This document shows, piece after piece, positions 10,491-19,440 of a stretch of DNA of 45,489 bases. The stretch comes from Thermoanaerobaculia bacterium (GTDB lineage Bacteria > Acidobacteriota > Thermoanaerobaculia > Gp7-AA8), in the NCBI GenBank assembly GCA_017883235.1, contig JADGNY010000047.1:1-45489 (forward strand), read 5' to 3'. Under the pieces are notes generated by a model. The model was not told where the DNA came from and did not search any database. It worked only from the letters and a program-made list of their open reading frames with translations. Numbering within the stretch: the first letter of the stretch is position 1; the number at the start of each line of letters is the position of its first letter. Position numbers and translations under genes: made by a program.

Positions 10491-11711
10491 TTATGCCCGC
10501 AGCGCTTCGACCGGCTGCATCCTCGACGCGCTGATCGACGGATAGAGACCGGCCAGCAATCCCATCGAAATGGCGAAGCCGCTGGCGACGGAGAGGCCGA
10601 AGAACGATACAGGGAGGCCGCCCGGGAAGTAGCCGGAAATGAGTTTCACGAAGCCGATGCCGAGGGCTACGCCGATGGTGGCGCCGACGGCGGAAAGCGT
10701 GACCGCCTCGATCAGGAACTGCATGAAGATCTCGCCGTCGCCGGCGCCGATGGCCTTGCGCAGGCCGATCTCGAAGAGGCGCTCGGAGATGGAGATCTTC
10801 AGCACCGAGAAGATGCCCACCCCGCCGATCAGGAGCGAAATGCCGGCGATGGAGAAGAAGACGATGCGCCAGTTGCGCAGGATCCGGACGATGTTCCCGC
10901 GCTCCTTGAGGATCTCTTTGCCGACGTTGTCGACGCGCACGTCGTGAATGTTGTTGTGCGCATGTGCCACGATCCCCGCCGCCTCATCCTCGGCATCAAT
11001 ACTCTTCTCCGGATCGTCGGTCTTGGCCAGCATGTAGGAGATCTCGCGGCCGAACATGTCCTGATAGACCGTGAACGGGATGTACGCGCCACCGGTCTCT
11101 TTGCGCATGTCGTCGTCGTTCACGAACTCCATGTTGAACTTCGTGCCGACGCCGATGACGGTGAGCCGCCGTCCGCCGATACTGACCTGCTGGCCGATGG
11201 CATTGTCGCCTCCGAAGAGCTGCTCCTTCAACTTGAAACCGAGCACGCAGACCGGCTTCTTGGCCTCGACGTCGCTCTGGCCGAGGAAGCGGCCGGCGAT
11301 CGTCTTGCGGCCCTTGATGGCCACGAACTCGGGAGTGATGCCATAGACGTCGATGCGGCGCGTGACTCTGCCGGCGGTGACGACGGCGCGCGACTCGCCG
11401 ACAGGACCGATGGAGCTGATCAGATTGCTCCCCTCGAAATACTTCTGATCCTCGACGCGGAGTCCATGCGAGAGATACGCTTTGGCGCGCTCCATCGGAT
11501 CGGTCGGCTTGCGCTGCGAGAGGACGAGAACACCGTCCAACCCGAGGTCCTCAACACCCTGCCACACTCCGAGCTCGACGCCGTCGAGCACCGACATCAC
11601 CACGACGATGGCCAGCGTCCCGAGGATGACGCCGATGAGCGTGAAGAACGAACGGAGCGGATGGCCCTTCACTTCCTCGAGGCTGGTACGGACGGATTCG
11701 AGCAGTTGCAT
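10491..11711 (-). CDS. MacB/FtsX-type ABC transporter permease (second of pair)
   Basis: This 406-residue permease has the MacB architecture. An N-terminal membrane helix lies at about 20-42. A large periplasmic domain follows (about 50-270, MacB_PCD), then three helices in the last 130 residues forming the FtsX domain. The C-terminus ends with SASRMQPVEALRA, the usual coupling segment of this family. It is paralogous to the permease encoded just upstream; the start is 3 nt after that gene's stop. Together with the ATPase and the adaptor encoded upstream it should form a tripartite-style mechanotransmission exporter. The substrate (lipid, antibiotic or peptide) cannot be read from the sequence. 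Confidence 0.9.
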   Translation of the reverse strand: MQLLESVRTSLEEVKGHPLRSFFTLIGVILGTLAIVVVMSVLDGVELGVWQGVEDLGLDGVLVLSQRKPTDPMERAKAYLSHGLRVEDQKYFEGSNLISSIGPVGESRAVVTAGRVTRRIDVYGITPEFVAIKGRKTIAGRFLGQSDVEAKKPVCVLGFKLKEQLFGGDNAIGQQVSIGGRRLTVIGVGTKFNMEFVNDDDMRKETGGAYIPFTVYQDMFGREISYMLAKTDDPEKSIDAEDEAAGIVAHAHNNIHDVRVDNVGKEILKERGNIVRILRNWRIVFFSIAGISLLIGGVGIFSVLKISISERLFEIGLRKAIGAGDGEIFMQFLIEAVTLSAVGATIGVALGIGFVKLISGYFPGGLPVSFFGLSVASGFAISMGLLAGLYPSISASRMQPVEALRA

Positions 11712-11714
11712 GAC

Positions 11715-12944
11715 TTACTCCGCCCTCAACGCTTCGATAGGGTTCAAACGGGACGCGCGGATGGCCGGGTACATGCCGAAGACCAGGCCCGTACCGGCGG
11801 CGAAAACGATGGCCCATACCGCGGTGCTGACCGTGATCACTGCCGGATCGCGCGTCAGCGCGGCGATGCCGTCGGTGAAGAACTTGCCGACGACGATGCC
11901 GAGGAACCCACCGACCACCGAAACGAGAACGGTCTCGGAAAGGAACTGGAAGAAGATCTGCGCCGGCGAGGCGCCGACAGCCTTGCGCGTTCCCACCTCA
12001 CGCACCCGCTCGTTGAACGACGCCAGCTGGATGTTCATCACCACGATGCCGCCGACCAGGAGCGAGATGATCCCGCAGATCATGAAGGTCATGTCATACA
12101 TCTGGTTGTTCTGTTCGTTGCGCTTGAGGTTGGCCACCCGTGAGAAGACGTCGTAGTCCTTCGTACCGTGCTCGCGGAGGAGAATGCCCTTGATCTCATC
12201 GACCGCTTCCTGATTGCGCTTCACGTCCTTCATGCGCACGTGCATGAAGGAGACCTTCCCCCGCTCGAGCGTGTCGCCCTTGCGCGTGACGAAGGTGGTG
12301 AAGGGGATGTAGATCTGGCGGTTCATCCAGCGCATCACGTTCCGCTTGTGATCGAAGCTGAAGTACTTCTCCTCCATGACGCCGACGACGAGGTAGCCGG
12401 TGCCGTTGATGGTCAGCGTCTTCCCGAGCGGATCGTCGCTGCCGAAGAACTCCTGAGCGCGCTCGGTGCCGAGGACGACCACGCGCGCGGCGGTGGCCAG
12501 GTCGTTGTCGGTGATGAAGCGGCCGGCGCCGGCGTGGAAGTCGTTCATCGGCGAGTAGGCCGGCGTGACGCCCATGATGCTGCGCGGCTTCTCGATGTTG
12601 CGGTACCGAAGGGTCATGTCCTCGCTGGCGACGGGCGAAACGAGATCGATCTCTTTCGCATCCCGCTTGAGAACGAGCGCATCGTGGTAGGTCAGGCCCT
12701 TCGAGGCCAGTGCCTTCGCGTCGAGGGTCACCTTCCCGGTCGGTTTGTCGGAGACCCAGATTTTCTGGATGCCGCCGGAGATGCGGTAGTACTCCATGGC
12801 CGCCGTCTTGCCGGCCACGGAGAGCGAGAAGGTGGCCACGATCGATCCGGCGCCGAGGATGATGCCGACGAGCTGCAGCATCGTGCGGCCGAAGTGGTCC
12901 TTGATGTCGCGGATGCCGTCGATGATGGATTCGAAGAGGATCAT
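11715..12944 (-). CDS. MacB/FtsX-type ABC transporter permease (first of pair)
   Basis: This 409-residue permease starts at ATG 12944 (residues MILFESIID). The frame extends 47 codons further upstream, but only through an intergenic repeat, so that extension is rejected. Helix 1 is at about 25-45. The periplasmic MacB_PCD domain runs to about residue 270 and is followed by the three-helix FtsX module. The ending IRASRLNPIEALRAE is the family coupling helix. It is homologous to the next permease. The pair probably forms a heterodimer on one ATPase dimer, as in other exporters with two half-permeases. No strong Shine-Dalgarno sequence precedes the ATG. Confidence 0.9.
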   Translation of the reverse strand: MILFESIIDGIRDIKDHFGRTMLQLVGIILGAGSIVATFSLSVAGKTAAMEYYRISGGIQKIWVSDKPTGKVTLDAKALASKGLTYHDALVLKRDAKEIDLVSPVASEDMTLRYRNIEKPRSIMGVTPAYSPMNDFHAGAGRFITDNDLATAARVVVLGTERAQEFFGSDDPLGKTLTINGTGYLVVGVMEEKYFSFDHKRNVMRWMNRQIYIPFTTFVTRKGDTLERGKVSFMHVRMKDVKRNQEAVDEIKGILLREHGTKDYDVFSRVANLKRNEQNNQMYDMTFMICGIISLLVGGIVVMNIQLASFNERVREVGTRKAVGASPAQIFFQFLSETVLVSVVGGFLGIVVGKFFTDGIAALTRDPAVITVSTAVWAIVFAAGTGLVFGMYPAIRASRLNPIEALRAE

Positions 12945-12955
12945 TGGTTGCTCGC

Positions 12956-13099
12956 GTCGCTCACGTTGTCTGCGGCTACGCCGCGTTGTCTGCGCTGTCG
13001 CGCGTTGTCGGTGATTCCAGCCCTGTGCCCCCACAGACCACGCGCCGAGCGCAGACAACCGACAACGCGGCGAAGCCGCAGACAACGCGCGAAGCGCAG
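12956..13099. repeat. GTTGTCTGCGGC inverted repeat in the mac operon, copy 1
   Basis: The left arm strings together CGTTGTCTGCGG, CGTTGTCTGCGC and CGCGTTGTCGG. The right arm carries the complements: ACAACCGACAACGCGG, CGCAGACAACGCGCG and AGCGCAG. The arms contain short inner palindromes such as CGGCGAAGCCG. The element ends exactly at the TAA of the ATPase gene (13100-13102). Related copies are at 13824-13985, 19224-19433 and 41143-41182. Confidence 0.85.
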
Positions 13100-13813
13100 T
13101 TACTCATTCACGATCTCCCCATCGACCAGCGTGATCCTTCGGTGCGTGCGCGCGGCGATGGCCGGGTCATGTGTGACCAGTACGATGGTCTCGTCGTGGG
13201 CGGCCAGTTCCTCGAAGATGTTGATGATGTCGGAGCCGGTCTTCTGGTCCAGGTTGCCCGTCGGCTCGTCGGCAAGGATCAGGGACGGGGCGTTGACCAG
13301 CGCCCGGGCGATGGCGACGCGCTGCCGCTGCCCGCCGGAGAGCTCGTTGGGACGATGCTTGGCCCGCTTCTCCAGACCGACGCGCTGGAGCGCTTTGAAG
13401 GCGCTCTCGCGCCGCTCTTCGCGCCCGACGCCGGCGTACAACAGCGGCAGCTCGACATTCTTGAGGATCGACGCGCGCGGCAGAAGGTTGAAGGTCTGGA
13501 AGATGAATCCGATCTTCTGATTGCGGACGCGGGCCAGAGCGCGCGCCGACATCTCGGCGACGTCTTCGCCGTCGAGCCAGTACTTGCCGGTGGTCGGCGT
13601 GTCGAGGCATCCGAGGATGTGCATCAGCGTCGACTTGCCGGAACCGGACGGGCCGATGATGGCCACGAACTCGCCCTTCTCGATGGCCACGTCCACCCCG
13701 CGCAACGCCTGCACCGCGTTCTCGCCGGAGCCGTAGGTCTTGGAGATGTCGTCGAGCTGGATGAGAGCCTTCGTGGCCGGCTCGGGTTGCTCGTATTGAA
13801 GTAGTGCGCTCAT
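13100..13813 (-). CDS. MacB/LolD-like ABC transporter ATPase
   Basis: This is a 237-residue nucleotide-binding protein. Walker A is GPSGSGKST (54-62), the signature is LSGGQ (158-162) and Walker B is LILADEP (178-184). The D-loop GNLD and the H-loop VTHD follow. The family-typical FQTFNLLPR of LolD/MacB/FtsE proteins is at 105-113. Start ATG 13813 is chosen because the 46 upstream codons in frame are repeat sequence. It powers the two downstream permeases. It is a separate polypeptide here, unlike E. coli MacB, where the ATPase is fused to the permease. Confidence 0.95.
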   Translation of the reverse strand: MSALLQYEQPEPATKALIQLDDISKTYGSGENAVQALRGVDVAIEKGEFVAIIGPSGSGKSTLMHILGCLDTPTTGKYWLDGEDVAEMSARALARVRNQKIGFIFQTFNLLPRASILKNVELPLLYAGVGREERRESAFKALQRVGLEKRAKHRPNELSGGQRQRVAIARALVNAPSLILADEPTGNLDQKTGSDIINIFEELAAHDETIVLVTHDPAIAARTHRRITLVDGEIVNE

Positions 13814-13823
13814 TTTGGCTCGC

Positions 13824-13985
13824 CTCGCTCCCGTTGTCTGCGCTATCGCGCGTTGTCTGCGCCGTCGCGCGTTGTCTGCGCCATCGCGCGTGGTCGGTTG
13901 ATTCCGACCTGTGCTCGCGCCGACCACGCGCGGAGCGCAAACAACCGACAACGCGGCGAAGCCGCAGACAACGCGCTCAGCGCAG
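13824..13985. repeat. GTTGTCTGCGGC inverted repeat in the mac operon, copy 2
   Basis: This is the same word set as at 12956-13099: repeated CGTTGTCTGCG on the left and CAGACAACGCG, CGACAACGCGG and AGCGCAG on the right. Its right end abuts the TAA stop of the adaptor gene (13986-13988) through the same AGCGCAGTTA junction as copy 1. Confidence 0.85.
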
Positions 13986-15206
13986 TTAATCGTCGTTTTC
14001 GTCCTTCTTCTTGTCCGCCGGCAGCGTCGGATCTTCGAGGGCCACTTCTTCCCCGGTCTTGAGGCCCTTCACCACTTCGACGCGGGCGTTGTCGGAAAGG
14101 CCGGTGACGATCGTCCGCTTTTCGAAAAACTGCTTCCAGCCGTCCTTGTCCGGCGCCACACCCTCTTTCTTCACCGCTTTCGTCGGGACGGTGTTGGGAT
14201 CGAGGTTCTTCTTGACGAAGACCAGTTCGACGCCATCACGCTGGAAGACCGACTCGACGGGAACGGTGAGCACCTTGTCCTTCCGTTCGCCGCTCACTTC
14301 GATGTTGGCGGTCATGCCGGAGCGCAGCTCGCGGCCCTGGGCGTCGAGGCGGATCTCGACGTCGAACACGCGCACTTTGTCGTCGACGCGCACGGCCGGG
14401 GCGATGCGGTCGATGCGTCCGGCGAAGGCGATCTTGGAGTAGGCATCGAGCGTGACCTTGACAGGCATGCCGACCCGGATCTTGCCGATATCGACTTCGT
14501 TCACACCGGCTTTGACGATCATCTTGGAGACGTCGGCCACGCTGAAGAGCACTGTTCCGGCGTTGAATGAGGAGACACCGCTGGTGATCGTGTCGCCGAT
14601 CTCGACGTTCTTGGTCAGCAGAACCCCGTCCATCGGCGAGACGACGTTGGAGCCCTGAAACTTGTTGGCGGCCTGGGCGATGGGGATGCCGCTCCGCTCG
14701 ACGATGTTGTACTTCTCTTCCGTCTTCTCGTACTCCTGCCTCGCGGCCAGGTACTCGGCCTCGGAATCACGGTTCTGTTTGCCGGCGAGGAGGCCGGATT
14801 CGAAGAGGCTGTGATCCGATTCGTAGTTCTTCCTGGCCTGGTCGTAGCGGATCTTCGACGCTGTCAGAGCGTTCTTGACGTCGGCGATCGACTGGGCCTG
14901 ATTGAGGTCGGGCTCGATGCGCGCCAGCATCTCGCCGCGCTTCACCGAATCGCCGTCGCGATGAAAGATCTCGGTGACTTTCCCCGAGACGACGCTCTTG
15001 ACGTCGACCTTGACCTCGGGCTGCACATTGCCGACCTCGGTGACCTTGACCTGGATGTCCGCGACCTCGGCCTTCCCCACTTTGACCGGCAGCTTCACTT
15101 CCTGTTTCTTCCCGGCCGCCTTCATCGCTACAAGGGTGACGATGATGGCCACCACCAGGACGATGACCGACCAAACCGCAACTTTCTTCTTCCGCTTGCC
15201 GCTCAT
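13986..15206 (-). CDS. MacA/HlyD-type periplasmic adaptor subunit
   Basis: This 406-residue membrane-fusion protein has one N-terminal membrane helix (about 9-28). A biotinyl-lipoyl half follows (VKSVVSGKVTEIF), then an alpha-helical hairpin (about 105-185), the second lipoyl half (NVVSPMDGVLL), and beta-barrel and membrane-proximal domains (about 225-390). The tail is Lys/Asp/Glu-rich. It would bridge the permeases to an outer-membrane channel, and no TolC-like gene is present in the window. It is the first gene of the exporter operon, with a clear GAGGAGCG ribosome-binding site 6 nt before the ATG. The order adaptor-ATPase-permease-permease matches macAB-like operons. Confidence 0.9.
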   Translation of the reverse strand: MSGKRKKKVAVWSVIVLVVAIIVTLVAMKAAGKKQEVKLPVKVGKAEVADIQVKVTEVGNVQPEVKVDVKSVVSGKVTEIFHRDGDSVKRGEMLARIEPDLNQAQSIADVKNALTASKIRYDQARKNYESDHSLFESGLLAGKQNRDSEAEYLAARQEYEKTEEKYNIVERSGIPIAQAANKFQGSNVVSPMDGVLLTKNVEIGDTITSGVSSFNAGTVLFSVADVSKMIVKAGVNEVDIGKIRVGMPVKVTLDAYSKIAFAGRIDRIAPAVRVDDKVRVFDVEIRLDAQGRELRSGMTANIEVSGERKDKVLTVPVESVFQRDGVELVFVKKNLDPNTVPTKAVKKEGVAPDKDGWKQFFEKRTIVTGLSDNARVEVVKGLKTGEEVALEDPTLPADKKKDENDD

Positions 15207-15322
15207 AGAACGCTCCTCGAACTCGTTGCTGCCAGCATTAACGTCCGAGAAAGCGGGAGGTTTCAGGGCGTGACAGGAGCGCCAGCGGCCGGCCGCCGAT
15301 CAAGCTTGTTCTCGGTGAAGGC

Positions 15323-16825
15323 CTAATCGAGGTGATAGACACGAATGGATGCTCCGATTCGCCGGTATGGTTTTCCAGCGATCACGTGATGGAGCCAATC
15401 ACGCACCTCCGGGCTGTGCGTCTCTCCGATGGCGATCTGCATCTCGCTGATAGCAAACCAGCCGTGAACCTCCTGTGGCTTCTTGAGCACGGTGACGGGT
15501 GGAAGGCCAATCCGATCGAGCTCGGCTGACGTGAAGAGCGTGACGCTGATGCTCGGGATGTGCTCACGGCGGGCAAAACGGACGAGCCGCAGCACATCCT
15601 GACCCCAATCGAGATTGCTGTCATTCAGAATCCGATTGGGCTCGCGCGCGAATCCGTTGAACCATGGCAGGTAGTCCGGATGGGCAACCACACCGTCGAT
15701 CAGGAGCCAGAGAACGAGCGCGCCGCAAACGATCCGGAAACGCGGCAAACTCACGATCGCCGCGGCCGCCGCGATCGCCAGAGGAGCGTAAATCGGCAGG
15801 ACGTGACGAACTCCGATGTTGATGTGGCTGGTCATCGCCACGGCGAGGATGGCGCCGGCAACCAGCGGGATCTCAGGGCGCCGCCGTGCGAGCAGAATGC
15901 AGCCGGCCAGCGCCAGGACAAGGAATGGGATCGGTGTCTTGAAGAAGAGTGCGACCGGAAAGTAGTACCACCAACCGTTCCAGCGCATCTCGCCAAACAG
16001 GAAGGCCCTGTGTCCGGTGGCATTGTGATGTTGCACCGAAGTCAGGCTGGTGATGAGCGGATGGAAACTGCATCCAAATGCCACCCAAACCAGCGCCGCC
16101 GCAAGGATCACCGCTGCCGCCATGTGAATGACAACGACCGGTCGAATCCTCAAGGAGCCACCCCCCCGGCTTCGCACCCACTGCACGATCACGAGGGCGA
16201 GTGCGGCAGCAGGAAAATAGATGAAGAAGGAGTATTTCGACAGCGCTCCCGCTGCGAACGTCAGCCCGGCGATGATGCTTCGCCGCCACGATGGCGCCTC
16301 CAGCGCGCGCGTCAGGGCGTCGAGCGCGAGTGGCAAGGTCGCGGTAACAGCCATATCGGTCGTCGCCAGCCCGCCGTGAGCGAGGATCGGTGGGAGCATC
16401 GCGAACAATGCGGCCGCGAGGAGTCCCGCGCCTGGTGAGATCAGGTGAGCCGCCCATCGCGCCACGGCCACGATACCGAGGGCGAGGAAAAGAAGGTTAC
16501 CCAGACGCGCGCGAGCCAGATTCTGCGTGTAGCGATCATTGCGCAGCAGAAGGGCGTTGCCTCGCCCGACCGCGTCGGTTCTGGAAGGTTCGGGCGTGTT
16601 CAAGAACGGGAGGGCGAAGAAGATGAGAGCTAGTGGAGGGTGTCCGATGTCCGTGGTGAAAGTGTGCTTCTTCAAGGCGTCGTATCCACCCGCCAAATGG
16701 TCGGGCTCGTCTGCGGTCTGGCTGAAGACTCGATGGGTCATCATGACGCGACCCAGCGTAAGGGTCACGACCACGGCGAGCGCGATTCTGAAGCGCCAGG
16801 AACTTGTCGTCATCAGATGCGGCAA
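15323..16825 (-). CDS. GT39/ArnT-like membrane glycosyltransferase
   Basis: This 500-residue polytopic membrane protein has about ten hydrophobic segments. After the first helix comes TADEPDHLAGG (37-47), with the acidic DE pair (39-40) that lies in the catalytic first periplasmic loop of GT-C enzymes (ArnT, PMT, PglB-like). GHPPLALI follows, typical of the ArnT/PMT superfamily. A soluble C-terminal part contains LDWGQDVLRL. It likely transfers a sugar from a polyprenyl-phosphate donor to a lipid or protein on the outer face of the inner membrane. The acceptor is unknown. Start may be ATG 16825 or 16813. It follows an aldehyde dehydrogenase gene on the same strand. Confidence 0.8.
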   Translation of the reverse strand: MPHLMTTSSWRFRIALAVVVTLTLGRVMMTHRVFSQTADEPDHLAGGYDALKKHTFTTDIGHPPLALIFFALPFLNTPEPSRTDAVGRGNALLLRNDRYTQNLARARLGNLLFLALGIVAVARWAAHLISPGAGLLAAALFAMLPPILAHGGLATTDMAVTATLPLALDALTRALEAPSWRRSIIAGLTFAAGALSKYSFFIYFPAAALALVIVQWVRSRGGGSLRIRPVVVIHMAAAVILAAALVWVAFGCSFHPLITSLTSVQHHNATGHRAFLFGEMRWNGWWYYFPVALFFKTPIPFLVLALAGCILLARRRPEIPLVAGAILAVAMTSHINIGVRHVLPIYAPLAIAAAAAIVSLPRFRIVCGALVLWLLIDGVVAHPDYLPWFNGFAREPNRILNDSNLDWGQDVLRLVRFARREHIPSISVTLFTSAELDRIGLPPVTVLKKPQEVHGWFAISEMQIAIGETHSPEVRDWLHHVIAGKPYRRIGASIRVYHLD

Positions 16826-16861
16826 TCTCGCCAGGAGCGAAGCTGAAACAAGATCATCGCC

Positions 16862-18262
16862 CTAAAAGTACCGGATCGTCAGTTCGATCAGCTTCTTCTT
16901 GAAATTCGTGTACGGCGGATAGAGAAGTTGGATGGCGCTGAATCGCGTCGGCTGCTCGAAGACGCCGCGGGCGTTCGAGAAGGCTTCGAATCCGAACACA
17001 CCGTGGGCTTTGCCGACGCCGCTCTCCCCCACTCCGCCGAACGGCAGATTCAACTGGTAGAACTGGATGAGCGTGTCGTTGATGGCGGTGCCACCCGCCG
17101 TGGTCCGGCGGATGACTTCGTCGATTACCTTGCGGCTGCGGCTGAAGAGGTAAAGCACCAGAGGCTTCTCGCGCGCGGCGATCACGCGGAACGCATCATC
17201 GAGCGTCTTGTACGTCATCATCGGCAGCAGTGGTCCGAAGATCTCCTGCTGCATGATGGGAGACTCGGGATTCACGTTCGTTAGGACCGCCGGTGCGATG
17301 GCGCGCTGGTCGAATGTGCCGCCGGTGACGACCTCCGCACCGCCGGCAACGGCATCGTCGAAGAGACGCTTGACGCGCGCGGCATGACGGTCGTTGACGA
17401 TCACCCCGGTCTCGGGAGCGATCGCGGCGCGGAGCTTTTCGACGAACGGATCGCGAATGGCCTCGTCGACGAGCAGGTAATCGGGCGCGATGCAGATCTG
17501 ACCGGAGTTGAGAAACTTGCCCCAGGCGATTTTCTTCGCCGCTTCGTCGAGATTGGCGGTGCGGTCGACGATGACAGGCGACTTGCCGCCCAGCTCGAGC
17601 GTCACCGACGTCAGATGTTCCGCCGCGGCCTTCATGACCACACGGCCGACCGCCGGACTGCCGGTAAAGAAGATGTGGTCCCACTTTTTCCGCAGCAGCG
17701 CCTCGGCCACGACGGCATCGCCTTCGACGACGGCGACTTCGTTCTCATCGAACAGCTCGCCGAGAATCTGCTTCATGCACGCGCTCGTGTGCGGCGTCAT
17801 CTCCGACGGCTTGATGGTCACGCAGTTGCCCGCTGCGATCGCGGACACGAGCGGCCCCAGGGTGAGGTTCACCGGGAAGTTCCACGGCGAGATGATGAGA
17901 ACGACCCCTTTTGCCTCATAGACGATGCGCGATCGTGACCCGAGCAGCGCCAGCGGCGTGGCCACTCGGCGCGGCCGCATCCACCGGCGCAAGTGGCGGA
18001 TAGCGTGCCTGGCCTCGGTGACGACCGGGTAGATCTCCGACATGTCGACCTCCGGGGCCGGCTTCTCGTAGTCGGCGAGAAGCGCGGCCTGAAGGTCGCC
18101 GCGATGGGCGAACATCGCGGCGTGAAGGCGGCGAAGCTTGTCGATCCGCTGGTCTGCCGAGCTTGCGGCTACGGCGTCGCGATTCTCCCGCTGCTTCGCG
18201 TAGATCCGCTCGATCGCTTCCGAAGCGGACGCCAGAGCAAAGCGCGGATCAAGGCTCACCAC
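16862..18262 (-). CDS. Aldehyde dehydrogenase, class 3-like
   Basis: This is a 466-residue NAD(P)-dependent aldehyde dehydrogenase. The conserved WNFP (127-130) carries Asn128. Glu223 in LELGGKSP is the general base, and Cys257 in NSGQICIAP is the nucleophile. FTGSPAVGR is the nucleotide-binding turn, and the C-terminal PFGGVGESG is the usual motif. The short N-terminus and the hydrophobic/basic C-terminus (LLYPPYTNFKKK) match class 3 enzymes, such as fatty aldehyde dehydrogenases, rather than class 1/2. It would oxidise medium- or long-chain aldehydes to acids. The gene stands 36 nt upstream of the GT39 gene on the same strand. Confidence 0.92.
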   Translation of the reverse strand: MVSLDPRFALASASEAIERIYAKQRENRDAVAASSADQRIDKLRRLHAAMFAHRGDLQAALLADYEKPAPEVDMSEIYPVVTEARHAIRHLRRWMRPRRVATPLALLGSRSRIVYEAKGVVLIISPWNFPVNLTLGPLVSAIAAGNCVTIKPSEMTPHTSACMKQILGELFDENEVAVVEGDAVVAEALLRKKWDHIFFTGSPAVGRVVMKAAAEHLTSVTLELGGKSPVIVDRTANLDEAAKKIAWGKFLNSGQICIAPDYLLVDEAIRDPFVEKLRAAIAPETGVIVNDRHAARVKRLFDDAVAGGAEVVTGGTFDQRAIAPAVLTNVNPESPIMQQEIFGPLLPMMTYKTLDDAFRVIAAREKPLVLYLFSRSRKVIDEVIRRTTAGGTAINDTLIQFYQLNLPFGGVGESGVGKAHGVFGFEAFSNARGVFEQPTRFSAIQLLYPPYTNFKKKLIELTIRYF

Positions 18263-18297
18263 GCACCGCAGTCTATCCGATTGCTCCGGCTCCCCAC

Positions 18298-18376
18298 CTA
18301 GGAGTCTGCGCGGCAGAACGATAGAGCGAAGATGGTGGCCGAGCCTTGGGCAACCAGCGCAGCCGGCCGTGCCGGC
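18298..18376. repeat. 79-bp CTAGGAGTCTGCGCGG element, single copy
   Basis: The element begins CTAGGAGTCTGCGCGGC and ends GCCGGCCGTGCCGGC (a hairpin), followed by another CTA. That final CTA (18377-18379) is the complement of the TAG stop of the next gene. CTA on both sides fits a 3-bp target duplication. Three tandem copies occur at 30080-30316. Confidence 0.9.
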
Positions 18377-19126
18377 CTACGGAAAGTCGATCTCGGCGAT
18401 GTCGGTAAACTTCAGAAACCGGTACGTTCCTGTCGATTTCTCGCGTCCGTAGAAATCGACCTCCGTACCGTGGCAACTATCCTTGAAGAAGACCGGCGTG
18501 GCCGTGCCCGACTTCATCTCCACGTTGGCCGTGAGCACCGCACCTTCGCAGCAGGACGCCAGCGCCGACGGCGTGGCTGGGCCGACGATCTTCCGGAACT
18601 CGGTCTTGTTCGGGGTGAATGCAGAGCCATCCGGCGTGCAGAAGTTTGCATTGTCGGTGGGCACGTAGCTGCTGAAGGGCATGGCGTAGGCGAACTGCGA
18701 GGTGCCGATGTCGACGATGTAGGTCGTGCCGGTCGTTGTCTTGATCGTAACGGACGGCTGCCCGGTGATCGCGAGATTGACCTTGACGCCGCTCTGCGCC
18801 GTCACCGCCTTCGAGAACGGAAGGAACCCGGGATGCTGGATGCTCACCGTCGCCGGCGAACCGGTCGGAAGGTTCAGGGTGAATTCGCCATTCGCGTTCG
18901 TGTGCGCCGTCTGATCCCCGTAGGACGCTGTCGCCAGTTGGACAGGCAGCCCGTTGGAGGCGTCCTTCACGACACCGATGACCGGAATCGCCGGGCCGGC
19001 CACAGGCGGGGCCACCGCGCGCCGGCGGGTTTGCGAGGTTTGCGCCGCACAGGCCGCCGAGGAGGCGATCAGAACGCCGATCGCGAGCACGCAGGTGCTG
19101 CCGGTAAGACGGGAAACATGAGTCAT
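18377..19126 (-). CDS. Secreted protein with carboxypeptidase-regulatory-like domain
   Basis: This 249-residue protein has a signal peptide (1 to about 28, ending ACAAQ) and a Thr/Pro/Ala stretch. A beta-sandwich of the carboxypeptidase-regulatory type follows (about 48-125), recognisable from VIGVVKDASNGLPV and TNANGEFTLNLP. The remaining 120 residues contain three or four cysteines (NFCTPDG, SCCEG, DSCHG) and are not recognised. AAAGGAGAATCTGTTC before the ATG is a strong ribosome-binding site. Its TAG stop lies exactly at the boundary of the 79-bp repeat. It is likely a surface or periplasmic protein; its role is unknown. Confidence 0.65.
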   Translation of the reverse strand: MTHVSRLTGSTCVLAIGVLIASSAACAAQTSQTRRRAVAPPVAGPAIPVIGVVKDASNGLPVQLATASYGDQTAHTNANGEFTLNLPTGSPATVSIQHPGFLPFSKAVTAQSGVKVNLAITGQPSVTIKTTTGTTYIVDIGTSQFAYAMPFSSYVPTDNANFCTPDGSAFTPNKTEFRKIVGPATPSALASCCEGAVLTANVEMKSGTATPVFFKDSCHGTEVDFYGREKSTGTYRFLKFTDIAEIDFP

Positions 19127-19223
19127 GAACAGATTCTCCTTTGTTTGATCGCACCGCGAGCGTCGCGGCTTCGGGCATGGTAGCCGAACGTTATACGAAC
19201 GGGCACTGCAAAACGTCTCATAT

Positions 19224-19433
19224 ACTGCGCCTCCGGCGCGTTGTTTGCGGCTTTGCCGCGTTGTCGGTTGTCTGCGCTTCGCGCGTTATCGGTTGTCGGG
19301 CTCGGCTGTCGGTTCTCGGCGGTCTCGGCTGTTGTTTCTCGGTTCTCGCGCTCAACTTCAAACTCTGACCACGCGGCGCGCACGCCGCAGACAACCGACA
19401 ACGCGGCGAAGCCGCAGACAACGCGCCGCAGAC
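19224..19433. repeat. GTTGTCTGCGGC inverted repeat, copy 3
   Basis: Words GCGTTGTTTGCGG, CGCGTTGTCGGTTGTCTGCGC and TCGGTTGTCGG appear on the left. On the right stand CGCAGACAACCGACAACGCGG and CGCAGACAACGCGCC. The inside also has CTCGGCTGTCGGTTCTCGG words. The element ends eight bases before the ATG of the flavin reductase gene, so that gene's promoter and ribosome-binding site must lie within or be supplied by the repeat. Confidence 0.85.
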
Positions 19434-19440
19434 GCAACCC

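Noticed and set aside
10278-12143. 621-codon open frame on the plus strand across the two permease genes
   Set aside because: Antisense shadow: Asp/Glu/His/Arg-rich composition, no recognisable motif; both permeases on the minus strand are well supported.
11715-13085. Longer 456-codon form of the first permease
   Set aside because: The extra 47 codons are translated repeat sequence (Arg/Gln-rich); the family start is MILFESI at 12944.
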